Part shown: in pieces, positions 9,224 through 17,906 of the stretch
How positions within the stretch are numbered: the first letter of the stretch is position 1
Layout of the letters: every line of letters starts with the position of its first letter
From: Segnochrobactrum spirostomi
GTDB taxonomy: Bacteria > Pseudomonadota > Alphaproteobacteria > Rhizobiales > Segnochrobactraceae
NCBI RefSeq assembly: GCF_009600605.1
Contig: NZ_VWNA01000003.1
Span: 769,083 to 833,082, forward strand
DNA: 64,000 bases
Direction: 5' to 3'
Program-made: the position numbers and the translations under genes
The notes under the pieces: generated by a model
What the model was told of the DNA's origin: nothing
What the model saw: only the letters and a program-made list of their open reading frames with translations
Databases searched by the model: none

Positions 9224-10195
9224 ATGGCGAGCATCGAATGGTCGTCCGGCCGCCTGCGGTCGGTGCAGGATCTGACGGCGGACATCCGCCTGTTCGAAAT
9301 CGAGCGGGACGGCCCCTTCATGCCGGCGGCGCCCGGCGCCCACATCAACGTGGGCGTCGAGATCGCCGGACGGCCCGATACGCGGTCCTATTCCGTGGTC
9401 GGCGCTGACGACGACGGCCTCTATCGGATCGCGGTGAAGCGGGTGCCGCAGAGCCGCGGCGGCTCGGCCTATATGTGGTCGCTCGCGCCGGGAGCGCGGA
9501 TGCGCGTCTCGGCGCCGCGCAACCATTTCCCGCTCAGCCTCGGCAAAGGCGACTATTTCCTCGTCGCCGGCGGCATCGGCATCACGCCGCTCTACGGCAT
9601 GGCCCTCGCTTTGGCCGAAACCGGGGCCCGCTTCCGCCTCGCTTATGCCGCCCGCACCCGCGCCGATCTCGCCTTCGCCGATGTCCTCGCGGCGCGCCTC
9701 GGTGATCGTCTCTCGCTCCACATCGCGGCGGAGGGCGAGCGGATCGACCTCGCCGCCGAAATCGACGCCCTCCCCGCCGACGCCGAGCTCTATATTTGCG
9801 GTCCTCTTCCGATGTTCGAGGCCGCCCGTCGCCATTGGCAGACGCGCGGGCGCGCTCCGGCGCGCTTCCGCTTCGAGACGTTCGGCAGCAGCGGCCGTTA
9901 TGCCTCCGAACCGTTCCGGGTGAAGATCCCACGTCTCGGCAAGGATATCGTCGTCCCGCAGAACCAGAGCCTGCTCGAGGCGCTGGAGGATGCCGGCGTC
10001 GAGATGATTTCGGATTGCCGGCGCGGCGAATGCGGCCTCTGCACCCTGCCGATCCTCGAAACCGACGGCATCGTGGACCATCGCGACGTCTTTTTCAGCG
10101 ATCGCCAGAAGGCGGCGGGCGGCAAGATCTGCACCTGCGTCTCGCGGGTGAGCGGCGGCGAGATCGTTCTCGACACGCCGGATCGGGCCGGCTGA
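9224..10195 (+). CDS. VanB-like FMN/2Fe-2S oxygenase reductase
   Basis: A 323-residue phthalate dioxygenase reductase-type flavoprotein. An N-terminal flavin-binding barrel (TRSYSVV) leads into the NAD domain (GGIGITPLYGMA) and a C-terminal plant-type ferredoxin domain with cysteines C265, C270, C273 and C303 (CRRGECGLC ... KIC). It passes electrons from NAD(P)H to the Rieske oxygenase just upstream. An AGGA at 9213 fits the ATG at 9224 slightly better than the adjoining GTG at 9221. The GntR gene starts four bases after the stop, so the three genes form one operon. Confidence 0.9.
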   Translation: MASIEWSSGRLRSVQDLTADIRLFEIERDGPFMPAAPGAHINVGVEIAGRPDTRSYSVVGADDDGLYRIAVKRVPQSRGGSAYMWSLAPGARMRVSAPRNHFPLSLGKGDYFLVAGGIGITPLYGMALALAETGARFRLAYAARTRADLAFADVLAARLGDRLSLHIAAEGERIDLAAEIDALPADAELYICGPLPMFEAARRHWQTRGRAPARFRFETFGSSGRYASEPFRVKIPRLGKDIVVPQNQSLLEALEDAGVEMISDCRRGECGLCTLPILETDGIVDHRDVFFSDRQKAAGGKICTCVSRVSGGEIVLDTPDRAG

Positions 10196-10199
10196 TCCG

Positions 10200-10982
10200 A
10201 TGGCCGCCGCGAGCGCAAGCCGAAAGGCCGATCCGTCGGCGCCGGGCAAGGCCGTGTCGCAGACGACGCGGGCCTTGCTGACCTTGCGCGACTTGGTCCT
10301 CGAAGGAACCCTGAAGCAAGGCGAACGGGTCTCCGAATTGCAGCTCGTCGATCTCCTCGGCGTGTCGCGGACCCCCGTGCGCGCCGCGCTCCTGCGCCTC
10401 CAAGAGGAAGGGTTGCTCGAAGCGCTGCCCTCCGGCGGCTATGCCGTGCGCACCTTCAGCGAGCGGGAGGTGTTCGAGGCGGTGGAGATCCGCGGCACGC
10501 TGGAAGGGCTCGCCGCCCGCCTCGCGGCGGAGCGCGGCGTCACCGCCGCCGAGCTCGATGCGCTGGGGATCTGTCTCGACGCTCTCGACGACACGGTGAG
10601 CGGGCCGGAGCTCACCGAGGCGCGGCTCGACCGCTACATCGAACTCAATGCGCAGTTCCATGCGCTGCTGGTGCGGGCCGCCGGCAGTCAGACCTTGGTG
10701 CGGGAAGTCGAGCGCGCCTCCGCCCTTCCCTTCGCCTCGCCGAGCGCGCTCTTACAAGTGCAGGCGAGCGCGTCGGAGGCACATCACCGGCTGACGATCG
10801 CTCAGGATCAGCACCGCAGCGTCGTCAACGCCATCGAGCGGCGCGAAGGCGCGCGCGCCGAGGCATTGATGCGCGAGCACGCCCGCCTCACCCATCGCAA
10901 TCTCGAGCGGGCCTTCGCCAATCAGCGCATCCTGGCGCTGATGCCGGGGGCCAAGCTGATCAAGCCGCGCCCGATCGACTGA
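10200..10982 (+). CDS. GntR family (FCD) transcriptional regulator
   Basis: A 260-residue FadR/VanR-subgroup regulator. The winged helix is at about residues 20-85 (LQLVDLLGVSRTPVRAALLRLQEEGLLE), and the all-helical FCD ligand domain fills the rest, with the metal-binding Asp/His pattern (RYIELNAQFHALLVRAAG). It starts four bases after the reductase stop. Its place in a vanAB-like operon suggests that it represses the operon until the aromatic substrate or product binds. GTATAC palindromes in the 7458-8040 leader are candidate targets. Confidence 0.9.
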   Translation: MAAASASRKADPSAPGKAVSQTTRALLTLRDLVLEGTLKQGERVSELQLVDLLGVSRTPVRAALLRLQEEGLLEALPSGGYAVRTFSEREVFEAVEIRGTLEGLAARLAAERGVTAAELDALGICLDALDDTVSGPELTEARLDRYIELNAQFHALLVRAAGSQTLVREVERASALPFASPSALLQVQASASEAHHRLTIAQDQHRSVVNAIERREGARAEALMREHARLTHRNLERAFANQRILALMPGAKLIKPRPID

Positions 10983-11001
10983 GTGCGACCCGCGTCGCTC
11001 T

Positions 11002-11025
11002 CGCCCGGGCACGCGAGCACGGGCG
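11002..11025. terminator. Hairpin between convergent genes
   Basis: A 9-bp stem with one mismatch (11002-11010 with 11017-11025, loop ACGCGA) lies in the 44-bp gap between the convergent GntR and GNAT genes. It could terminate transcription from both sides. No T-run is present. Confidence 0.4.
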
Positions 11026-11026
11026 C

Positions 11027-11458
11027 TCAGGAGGCGACGAGATCGGCATAGTCCGGATGGCGCGCCACGAACGTCGCCATGAAGGGACACCGCGGCACAA
11101 CCACGGCGCCGCGGGCGCGCAGGATGTCGAACACGCCTGTCGCGAGGCGCGTGCCCACCCCACGGCCGGCGAGCGCCTCCGGCACCTCGGTGTGCGTGAG
11201 CACGATCCGGTCGCCTTCGAGCCGGTAGGCCGCGATCGCGACATGGCCGTCGACCGTCAGCTCGAAGCGCTGGAGATCGGGCCGATCGCGCACCGCCTCG
11301 GCGGCACCATCGCCGAATGCGGCCGCGCCGGCGTGGCCCGGCGGCGTCCCGGCATGCTCGCTGTGGCCGAACGCGACGGGATCGCTTGCCGGAAAGGTCT
11401 CCTCGACCGCCTCGTCGAGGGCCTTTTCCCGCGCGTCGTCTTTTCCGGTTCCGCTCAT
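11027..11458 (-). CDS. GNAT family N-acetyltransferase
   Basis: A 143-residue protein. The first 30 residues carry a charged motif (DEAVEETFPASDPVA) often found at the N-terminus of small proteobacterial proteins. The remainder is a YjdJ-like acetyltransferase domain with the acetyl-CoA loop near ALAGRGVGTRL and a C-terminal CPFMATFVARHP stretch. The ATG at 11458 is preceded by GGAG and directly opens the conserved N-terminal motif. It follows the flavin reductase gene by 114 bp on the same strand and may be an independent gene. Substrate unknown. Confidence 0.8.
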   Translation of the reverse strand: MSGTGKDDAREKALDEAVEETFPASDPVAFGHSEHAGTPPGHAGAAAFGDGAAEAVRDRPDLQRFELTVDGHVAIAAYRLEGDRIVLTHTEVPEALAGRGVGTRLATGVFDILRARGAVVVPRCPFMATFVARHPDYADLVAS

Positions 11459-11572
11459 GCCGATCTCCACCGTTGCGCTGCGCACCTGGGGCGAACGTAC
11501 CGGCACCCCGATCCGTTCCTCAAGCGGCCCCCGCGCCGAGGGCATCACAGCATGCGGCGCCGATCGGCGCGA

Positions 11573-12121
11573 TCATACGAAATGGTGCGAGTCGAAGAGG
11601 GAGATGGCCCCTTCGAGCTCCTTGTGGAGGCGGTGCCAGCGGCGGTCGAGATAGACGAGGGAGTGCATCTCGGGCGGATCGTCGCCCGGCTTGACCTCGC
11701 CGCCGAGAAGCTCCGCCGCCACGAGGGTCGCGCCCTCGATCGGAAGCACGCCGAGCTTCTTGGCGCGGAACCAGGTCGCGACCGACGTGTAGCGCGGCTC
11801 GCCGGTCGGCAATCGCTCCCAGGCGATGTTGGGCCCGAAACGGTCGGCGCCGGTCGATGCGCAGAGCTGGGCGAGTTCGATGTCGGCATAGCGCAACAGG
11901 TGGATCACCATGCTCTCCGCCCGCAGCAGCGGTTCGGACGAGCCCGACCGCATCGACAGGGAGAAGGCGACGATCGGCGGCGCCGCGCTGACCGAGATCA
12001 GCGAGGACACCGTCATCGCGACGGGCCGGTCCCCCGGATCCGCCGTGATCACCGCGACGCCCGCCGGATGACGCCGGAACGCTTCACGGAAGGCATCGGT
12101 CATCGGGTTCGGCGCGTTCAT
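11573..12121 (-). CDS. Flavin reductase, partner of the monooxygenase
   Basis: A 182-residue flavin reductase-like split-barrel protein (HpaC/HsaB family) that uses NAD(P)H to make free reduced flavin. Visible features are the RHPAGVAVITA opening, PVAMTVSSLISVSAAPP flavin contact region, and the terminal HH typical of the family. The start at 12121 gives the usual family N-terminus; upstream in-frame codons overlap the preceding gene. It follows the acyl-CoA dehydrogenase-like monooxygenase by 76 bp and almost certainly supplies it with FMNH2 or FADH2. It is the last catabolic gene of the long minus-strand run. Confidence 0.85.
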   Translation of the reverse strand: MNAPNPMTDAFREAFRRHPAGVAVITADPGDRPVAMTVSSLISVSAAPPIVAFSLSMRSGSSEPLLRAESMVIHLLRYADIELAQLCASTGADRFGPNIAWERLPTGEPRYTSVATWFRAKKLGVLPIEGATLVAAELLGGEVKPGDDPPEMHSLVYLDRRWHRLHKELEGAISLFDSHHFV

Positions 12122-12197
12122 GGCAAGCCTGATCGGTTGATGGCGGAGGAACCCGCCCGAGAATGGGGGCCGGGCAGCGACCTGCCCGGCCCGCGGC

Positions 12198-13418
12198 TCA
12201 TTTCCGCTCAATGAGATCGTAGAACTGCCAGACCCGGTCGCCCCACAGTCCGCCGATGTCGCGGCCGGCCGAGGTGACGATCGACGGCGCGATGGTGAAG
12301 TGGTTCGCCGCCACCAGCATCTCGCGCATCGTGCGCTGGATCACGCCGGCCCGAAGCCCGGCGCCGCCCGAGGCGCGATAGGCGAAGTTGCAGATGTCGA
12401 CGCCGGCCTCGTGGATCTCCGACTTCGCGAGATGGACGAGGCTGATCTGGCGCGTCGAGACATTGGTGCCCGCCTCGACGGTCGCCTCGATGTCGCGCCA
12501 CACCTCGAAGACGAAGGCGCGGGCCGCGCGATAGCGCGCCTCGGAGCGCCCGTAATCGTACCAGAACTTCTCGCTCTCGCCGATCAGCCCGGCCCGGCCC
12601 GACTTCGACCGGGCGAACTTCGCGATCTCGTCCAGCATGCGGCGACCGGTGCCGAGCGCCCAGCCGGTGTGGCCGATGGCGGCGAGGCCGACGACGCCGA
12701 GGCTGAACAGCTCCTTGAGACGCTGCGGCGGCGCAGTCAGGATCGGGAAGACGAGATCCTCGGCGATGAAGACGTCGTTCGCCGCATAATCGATGCTGCC
12801 GGTGCCGCCGAGACCGAGCACCTCCCAATTGCCGAGCTGCTGGTGATCGGCAATCGGCGCGTGGGCGCACATGACGATGACGTTGCCGTTCTCATCCTTG
12901 GCGGGCTTGCCGGTACCGTCGTCGACGAAGCAGGCGCTGTGGGTGTAGGTGGCGTGGCTGAAGCCGCTGCCGTAGCTCCACTTGCCGGTCAGGAGATAGC
13001 CGCCCTCGGTCTTCCTCAGCATGCCGAGCGGCGCGCCCTGGCCCGAGAAGCGGTTGTCGGTGCCGGGCGCGAACAGGCGCTCCACGGCGCTGTCGGGCAG
13101 GAAGGCCGCGGACATCGCGCCGATGCAGGTGTGCACCATGGACACCCAGCCGGCCGAGCCGGACCACCAGGTGATCGCCGCGATGAGTTCGAGCACCTGC
13201 GTCGGCGGCAATTGCGCGCCGCCGAGCGCCTCGGTCGCGAGCACATGGGACATCCGCAGGGGCTTCAGCGCCTCGAAGCTCTCCTTCGTGAGTTCCTTGT
13301 TGCGCTCGTCGGCGTCCGCGTTGGCCTCGAGGATGGGGCCGATTTCCTCGATCTTCTTCAAGAGATCGCGGTAATCGACGGTCTCCCCCCAATAATTGTG
13401 CCTGATGGGTTTGTTCAT
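12198..13418 (-). CDS. Flavin-dependent monooxygenase, acyl-CoA dehydrogenase fold
   Basis: A 406-residue group D flavin monooxygenase (HsaA, C2 p-hydroxyphenylacetate hydroxylase type). It has the acyl-CoA dehydrogenase layout: helical N-domain, middle beta domain (LTGKWSYGSGFSHA), helical C-domain with RASGGAGLRAG. Such proteins bind reduced flavin made by a separate reductase and hydroxylate phenols or related rings; the reductase is the next gene. GGAGGAG precedes the ATG. HsaA relatives act in steroid catabolism, but no other steroid genes are near, so the substrate remains open. Neighbouring hydrolase and dehydrogenase genes suggest it acts in the upper pathway of this operon. Confidence 0.85.
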   Translation of the reverse strand: MNKPIRHNYWGETVDYRDLLKKIEEIGPILEANADADERNKELTKESFEALKPLRMSHVLATEALGGAQLPPTQVLELIAAITWWSGSAGWVSMVHTCIGAMSAAFLPDSAVERLFAPGTDNRFSGQGAPLGMLRKTEGGYLLTGKWSYGSGFSHATYTHSACFVDDGTGKPAKDENGNVIVMCAHAPIADHQQLGNWEVLGLGGTGSIDYAANDVFIAEDLVFPILTAPPQRLKELFSLGVVGLAAIGHTGWALGTGRRMLDEIAKFARSKSGRAGLIGESEKFWYDYGRSEARYRAARAFVFEVWRDIEATVEAGTNVSTRQISLVHLAKSEIHEAGVDICNFAYRASGGAGLRAGVIQRTMREMLVAANHFTIAPSIVTSAGRDIGGLWGDRVWQFYDLIERK

Positions 13419-13441
13419 GGCGTCTCCTCCCTGTTCTTGGT

Positions 13442-14230
13442 TCAGCCGGCGAGAAAATCGCCGATCGTCTTAAGAGTATCGGGCCGCTCCTGCAGCACGA
13501 GATGGCCGGCGCCTTCGACCAGCAGGATCTTCGCGTTCGGCAGCGCCTCGACCCAAAGCGGCACCTGGCTCGCCGGCACGAGGCGATCCTTGCTACCCCA
13601 GACCACGAGGGCGGGATTGGTGATGCGGTTCAGGAAGCGCCGCAGGTTGGGGTGACCCATGCCGAACGGGGCGAGCACCCGGCCGAGCGTCTCGCCTTCG
13701 CGCGCCCGATCGGCGCCGAAGCGTTCGGCGAAGGCGAGATCGGTTCCATCGGGGAAGTAGCGCAGCGCGACGGTGACGTCGTGGGCGAGATAAGCCGGCA
13801 GATCCGTCGGGGCGAGCGACCCGAGATCGGTCGCCGGATGGGCCGGATCGTTGAGGCCCGCGGGCGCCACCAGCACGACCTTGTCGAAGCGCTCGCGGGC
13901 GAGCGCCGCCAGCTCCGTCGCCATCCAGCCGCCCATGGAGAAGCCCATGAGGTGGGGCTTTTCGGTGAGCGCGAGCGCATCAAGCAGGTTCAGATAGTGC
14001 AGCACCATGTCGGCCATGCCGGCGATGTGCGGCGCGTCGCCGGAGAAGCCGAACCCGGGATGGCTCGGCACCAGCACCCGGAAGCGGTCGGCGAGCCCCT
14101 CGGCGAAGTCGAAGCCTTCGAGCGTCGCCGCGCCGTGGAGAACCAGGACCGGCTTGCCTTGGCCGATCGCCTTCACGACGGTCCGGACGCCGCCGATGTC
14201 GTATTCATGAGTTTCGAACGAGACGGCCAA
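13442..14230 (-). CDS. Alpha/beta hydrolase
   Basis: A 262-residue alpha/beta hydrolase. The nucleophile elbow is GFSMGG near residue 105; the acid is likely the Asp of WGSKDRLVP and the His that of GAGHLVL near the C-terminus. This resembles C-C bond hydrolases and lactonases of aromatic degradation, but no extradiol enzyme of the usual type is adjacent, so an ester or lactone substrate is as likely. It lies 23 bp after the start-side of the monooxygenase gene and 10 bp from the dehydrogenase gene, all in one direction. Confidence 0.85.
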   Translation of the reverse strand: MAVSFETHEYDIGGVRTVVKAIGQGKPVLVLHGAATLEGFDFAEGLADRFRVLVPSHPGFGFSGDAPHIAGMADMVLHYLNLLDALALTEKPHLMGFSMGGWMATELAALARERFDKVVLVAPAGLNDPAHPATDLGSLAPTDLPAYLAHDVTVALRYFPDGTDLAFAERFGADRAREGETLGRVLAPFGMGHPNLRRFLNRITNPALVVWGSKDRLVPASQVPLWVEALPNAKILLVEGAGHLVLQERPDTLKTIGDFLAG

Positions 14231-14240
14231 TGCTTCCTCC

Positions 14241-15257
14241 TCAGGAAAGTTCGGGTTCGATCAGGACCTTGCACTGCGTCGTCCGGCGTCTCAGGCCCTC
14301 GAAGACCTGCGGGACGGGCGAGAGGTCGATGCGATCGGTGATGAGCGCCTGCGGCGCGAACGGCCCGCCCCGCAGCGCGTCGAGCGCGACGCCGAATTCG
14401 GCCCGCTGATCGAAGAAGACGGAGAACAGCAGGTTCACCTCCTTCGACAGCGCGACGAAGGGATCCCAGGTGTCGCCGCCGATGCAGAGCCCGACGCCGA
14501 CGACCGTGCCTTGCAGTCGCACCCCGGAGACGGCGGCGCCGAGCAGGCCGCGCTTGCCGACGCATTCGAAGACGATGTCCGGCGGCCCATCCGACAGCTC
14601 GGCGAGATTTTCGGCGAGCCGGTCACCCGAAAGCGCGAAGCCGGTCGCGCCGAGCGCGATGGCACGCTCTTTCTGATGATCGTGGAGATCGGCGACGACG
14701 ACCCGGGCGGCGCCGAGGCGGCGCGCCCAGAAGGCGACCAGAAGCCCGATCGGGCCTGCTCCGAGGATGGCGACGCGGTCGCCGGGCTTCATGCCCGAGC
14801 GCACGACGCAGTGGAGGGCCACGGAGAGCGGTTCGGCGAGTGCGCCGTCCGAGAGCGCGACCTCGTCGGGCAGCACGCGGCATTGCCGCGCCGCCGCGAT
14901 CGCATATTCGGCATAGCCGCCGCCGATGAGGACCATATCCGGACAGCGCGCGGGATCGCCGCGGCGGCAGGCGGCGCAGTGGCCGCAGCCGCGCATCGGA
15001 ACGACGGCGACGCGGTCGCCGATCGCGAGGTCCGAGACGCCGGCCCCCTTTGCGACCACCTCGCCGGCGAACTCGTGCCCGAGCACGAAGCCGCTGCCGA
15101 TCCCGAACGGGACGGGGTCTTCGGTGATGTGGAGATCGCTGCCGCAGATGCCGCAGGCCGCCACGCGCAGCACCACCTCGTCCCCGGCGGGGCTGGGGTC
15201 CGGGACGGGGCCGATCCGAAGCGGGCTGCCAACGGCGTCGAAGATCGCGGCTCTCAT
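14241..15257 (-). CDS. Zinc-dependent alcohol dehydrogenase (MDR family)
   Basis: A 338-residue medium-chain dehydrogenase. Catalytic zinc residues are in CGICGSDLH and GHEFAGE; structural zinc cysteines are in CGHCAACRRGDPARC; the Rossmann fold has GAGPIGLL. It oxidises an alcohol or polyol with NAD(P). In this operon it probably acts on a side-chain or ring alcohol of the unknown substrate. Threonine dehydrogenase/sorbitol dehydrogenase-like members share these motifs, so specificity is not assigned. Confidence 0.88.
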   Translation of the reverse strand: MRAAIFDAVGSPLRIGPVPDPSPAGDEVVLRVAACGICGSDLHITEDPVPFGIGSGFVLGHEFAGEVVAKGAGVSDLAIGDRVAVVPMRGCGHCAACRRGDPARCPDMVLIGGGYAEYAIAAARQCRVLPDEVALSDGALAEPLSVALHCVVRSGMKPGDRVAILGAGPIGLLVAFWARRLGAARVVVADLHDHQKERAIALGATGFALSGDRLAENLAELSDGPPDIVFECVGKRGLLGAAVSGVRLQGTVVGVGLCIGGDTWDPFVALSKEVNLLFSVFFDQRAEFGVALDALRGGPFAPQALITDRIDLSPVPQVFEGLRRRTTQCKVLIEPELS

Positions 15258-15269
15258 GGCGTTCGTCCT

Positions 15270-16304
15270 TCAGCGGTCGGGATTGACGAGGGTGCGGCGG
15301 ATCGGAAACCAGGGCGCATCCCACCGCTGAGACACGAGTCCCCAGATGCCTTTGCGGGCATAGAGGGCGACGAGCAGCGTCATCAGGCCGAGCACCACGA
15401 AATAGGTCGCGCCGTATTCGCCGAACCAGCGATCGGCGACGAAGAAGATCAGCGAGCCGATCAGCACGCCCTCGATGGAGCCGATGCCGCCGATCATCAC
15501 GATGAAGATCGCGACGTTCGCCCACATCGGATCGAAGGCGGAGGGTGGATTGATGCGCAGTTGCGCCATGAAATAGACGGCGCCCGCGAGCCCGCAGCCG
15601 ACGGCGGCCGCGAGATAGATCAGGAACCGCAGCCTCGGCACGTTGACGCCCTGGCTCGCCGCCGCGACGGGATTGTCGCGCATCGCGATGAGCGCGAGGC
15701 CGAAGCGCGAGCGCAGCAGCCAATAGCTGCCGCCGAGCGTGACGAGCAGCATGAAGACGCAGAGCAGCGACATCGCCACGTTCCGCTCGAAGCCGGAATA
15801 ATCCTTCATGACGCGCAGCGACATGCCGGCCCCGGAATTGACCAGCGGCAGGTTCGAGGCGACGAGCCGGAACACCTCGGCGACGACCCAGGTACCGATC
15901 GAGAAATAGGGGCCGTCCAGACGGTGCAGCAGGAAATAGAGCGGCACGGCGAGTACCGCCGGCACCAGGAGCGACAGGAAGATGGCGAGGAACGGGTTCA
16001 CCCCGAAGGTCTGGGCGAGCACGAAGAGCCCATAGCCGGCGGCGCCCATGAAGGCCTGTTGGCCGACCGAGACCAGCCCGGCATAGCCGGCGAGCAGGTT
16101 CCACATCTGCGCCACCGCAATGTAGCAGCAGAGCTCGAGCAGCATGCGGATCGTGCCGGTCGTGGCCCACCAGGGCATCAGCGCCAGCCCGACGAGGGCC
16201 AGCACGGCGAGCGTCATGGCGATGCGCCCCGAAAGGGTCTGCCGTCGGACGATGACGTCCGGCGCAGCGACGAACCCGGGCTGTGAGATCGCGGTCATAA
16301 TCAT
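15270..16304 (-). CDS. livM: Branched-chain-type ABC permease LivM (importer 1)
   Basis: A 344-residue permease of the LivM class with about nine to ten hydrophobic segments and the class pattern NLLAGYAGLVSVGQQAF, plus the cytoplasmic EAA-like loop RDNPVAAASQGVN. The ATG at 16304 overlaps the livH stop as ATGA. It belongs to the first of two Liv-type importers in this operon, near dehydrogenase and oxygenase genes rather than amino-acid genes, so an aromatic or alicyclic acid is the likelier cargo. Confidence 0.9.
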   Translation of the reverse strand: MIMTAISQPGFVAAPDVIVRRQTLSGRIAMTLAVLALVGLALMPWWATTGTIRMLLELCCYIAVAQMWNLLAGYAGLVSVGQQAFMGAAGYGLFVLAQTFGVNPFLAIFLSLLVPAVLAVPLYFLLHRLDGPYFSIGTWVVAEVFRLVASNLPLVNSGAGMSLRVMKDYSGFERNVAMSLLCVFMLLVTLGGSYWLLRSRFGLALIAMRDNPVAAASQGVNVPRLRFLIYLAAAVGCGLAGAVYFMAQLRINPPSAFDPMWANVAIFIVMIGGIGSIEGVLIGSLIFFVADRWFGEYGATYFVVLGLMTLLVALYARKGIWGLVSQRWDAPWFPIRRTLVNPDR

Positions 16305-17158
16305 GCCCTTCCGAACAGGCCCTGCGGGCGGGTCGCCAGCACGATCAGGAAGACGAGATGGCCGGCGAGCACGCCGATGCCGGGATCGATGCGAAAGCCG
16401 ATGCCCTGGGAGACACCGAGCACCATCGAGCCGATGAACGCGCCCCAGATGGAGCCCATCCCACCGATAATCACCGCCTCGAAGGCATAGATGAGCTGTG
16501 ACGGCCCGTCGGCCGGGGCAACCGTGGAGCGCAGCGCCTGGAACACCGCCGCGAAGCCGAGGATGCCGACCGCGACCGCCGTCGCCAGCGCATAGACCGT
16601 GCGCGGGTTGATGCCGGTCATCGCCGCCGCCTCGACGTCGGCCGCCGCGGCGCGGAGCGCCCGTCCGAAACGCGTGCGCTTGAGCATCAGATCGAGCCCG
16701 CCGGTGAGGCCGGTCGCGACTGCGAGCACGATCAGCGGTAAGAGCCCGATATAGAGGCCGCCGATGTCGATCGACTGGCTTTCGAGGCCGCCGCCCGGCA
16801 GCGACCGGCTGTTCGCCGACCAGATCTGCAGCATGAGGTTCTGCAGCGCGATCGAGAGCCCGAACGTGGCGATCAGCGAGGGCAAGGGATCGCTGCCGAC
16901 GACCTTGTTGAGGATCGCCTTCTGCAGGAGCCAGCCCATGATCACCGCGAGCGGCACCAGGATGAGGAGGACCGTGACCGGCGCGAGCCCCCAGGCCGTC
17001 GCCATCGAGATGCCGACCAGCGACAGCAGGATCACGAGATCGCCGTGACTGATGTTGACGATACGCATGACGCCGAACATCAGCGCCATGCCGAGCGCAT
17101 ATTGGGCATACATCCCACCGAGCAGGATGCCCTGCACCACCGCGTCAAACCATTCCAT
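16301..17158 (-). CDS. livH: Branched-chain-type ABC permease LivH (importer 1)
   Basis: A 285-residue LivH-class permease, with GILLGGMYAQYALG at the N-terminus and NISHGDLVILLSLVG, both class hallmarks. The start at 17158 (MEWFDAVVQG) is the family-typical one and overlaps the end of livF by 14 bp. It pairs with LivM of 15270-16304. Confidence 0.9.
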   Translation of the reverse strand: MEWFDAVVQGILLGGMYAQYALGMALMFGVMRIVNISHGDLVILLSLVGISMATAWGLAPVTVLLILVPLAVIMGWLLQKAILNKVVGSDPLPSLIATFGLSIALQNLMLQIWSANSRSLPGGGLESQSIDIGGLYIGLLPLIVLAVATGLTGGLDLMLKRTRFGRALRAAAADVEAAAMTGINPRTVYALATAVAVGILGFAAVFQALRSTVAPADGPSQLIYAFEAVIIGGMGSIWGAFIGSMVLGVSQGIGFRIDPGIGVLAGHLVFLIVLATRPQGLFGRA

Positions 17159-17906
17159 GATCTGCTCCAACGTGGTGGCCCGCGCCGAAATAGGCTTCGG
17201 CGATGCGATCGCGGGTGATGTCGGCGGAGCGGCCGGCAAGCGTGACGCGGCCTTCCAGCATGCAATAGAGGCGGTCCGACGCGGACTGCGCGAGGCCGAC
17301 GTCCTGCTCGACGACGATGACAGCGGTGCCGACGGCGCGAATCTCGGGCAGCGCGGCGTAGATCTCGCGGATGACCTTGGGCGCGAGGCCGAGGCTGATC
17401 TCGTCGCAGAGCAGCACCCGCGGCTGACACAAGAGCGCCCGGCCGATCGCGACCATCTGCTGCTGTCCGCCGGACAGGCTCTGCACCGGCGTTCGCGCCT
17501 TCTCCTTCAGAATCGGAAAGAGCTGGTGCAGGCGCTCGAGCGACCATCCGCCGCTCGCCCCGGCCCGCGCGGCCTGATCCATGGCGACGCGCAGATTGTC
17601 CTCGACCGACATGCCGACGAACAGGCGGCGCCCCTCCGGCACGATGGCGACGCCCTTGCGCACCATCCGGTCGGTCTGCGTCCCGCCGACCGGCTCGCCG
17701 TCGAGCCGCACCATGTCGCGGGAGACCGGCAGGAGGCCCATGATCGCGCGCAGAAAGGTCGATTTACCGGCGCCGTTCGCGCCGATCAGCGCAACGGCTT
17801 CGCCCTGATGGAGCTCGGTGTCGATGCCGTAGAGCGCCTGGAAATCGCCGTAACGCGCGACGAGCCCGTGGGTCGACAGAACCGGGGTGGAGCCAGCGGC
17901 CGTCAT
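17145..17906 (-). CDS. livF: ABC ATPase LivF (importer 1)
   Basis: A 253-residue ATPase with Walker A (GANGAGKST), signature LSGGQQQMVAIGRAL, a Walker B variant (VLLCDEISLGLAP) and PEGRRLF, all typical of LivF. It starts as ATGA overlap with the livG stop. One of the two ATPases of importer 1. Confidence 0.92.
   Translation of the reverse strand: MTAAGSTPVLSTHGLVARYGDFQALYGIDTELHQGEAVALIGANGAGKSTFLRAIMGLLPVSRDMVRLDGEPVGGTQTDRMVRKGVAIVPEGRRLFVGMSVEDNLRVAMDQAARAGASGGWSLERLHQLFPILKEKARTPVQSLSGGQQQMVAIGRALLCQPRVLLCDEISLGLAPKVIREIYAALPEIRAVGTAVIVVEQDVGLAQSASDRLYCMLEGRVTLAGRSADITRDRIAEAYFGAGHHVGADHGMV

Noticed and set aside
14511..16286. 591-codon open frame on the plus strand
   Set aside because: Antisense across the zinc dehydrogenase and LivM genes; low-complexity His/Asp/Arg-rich translation without motifs.
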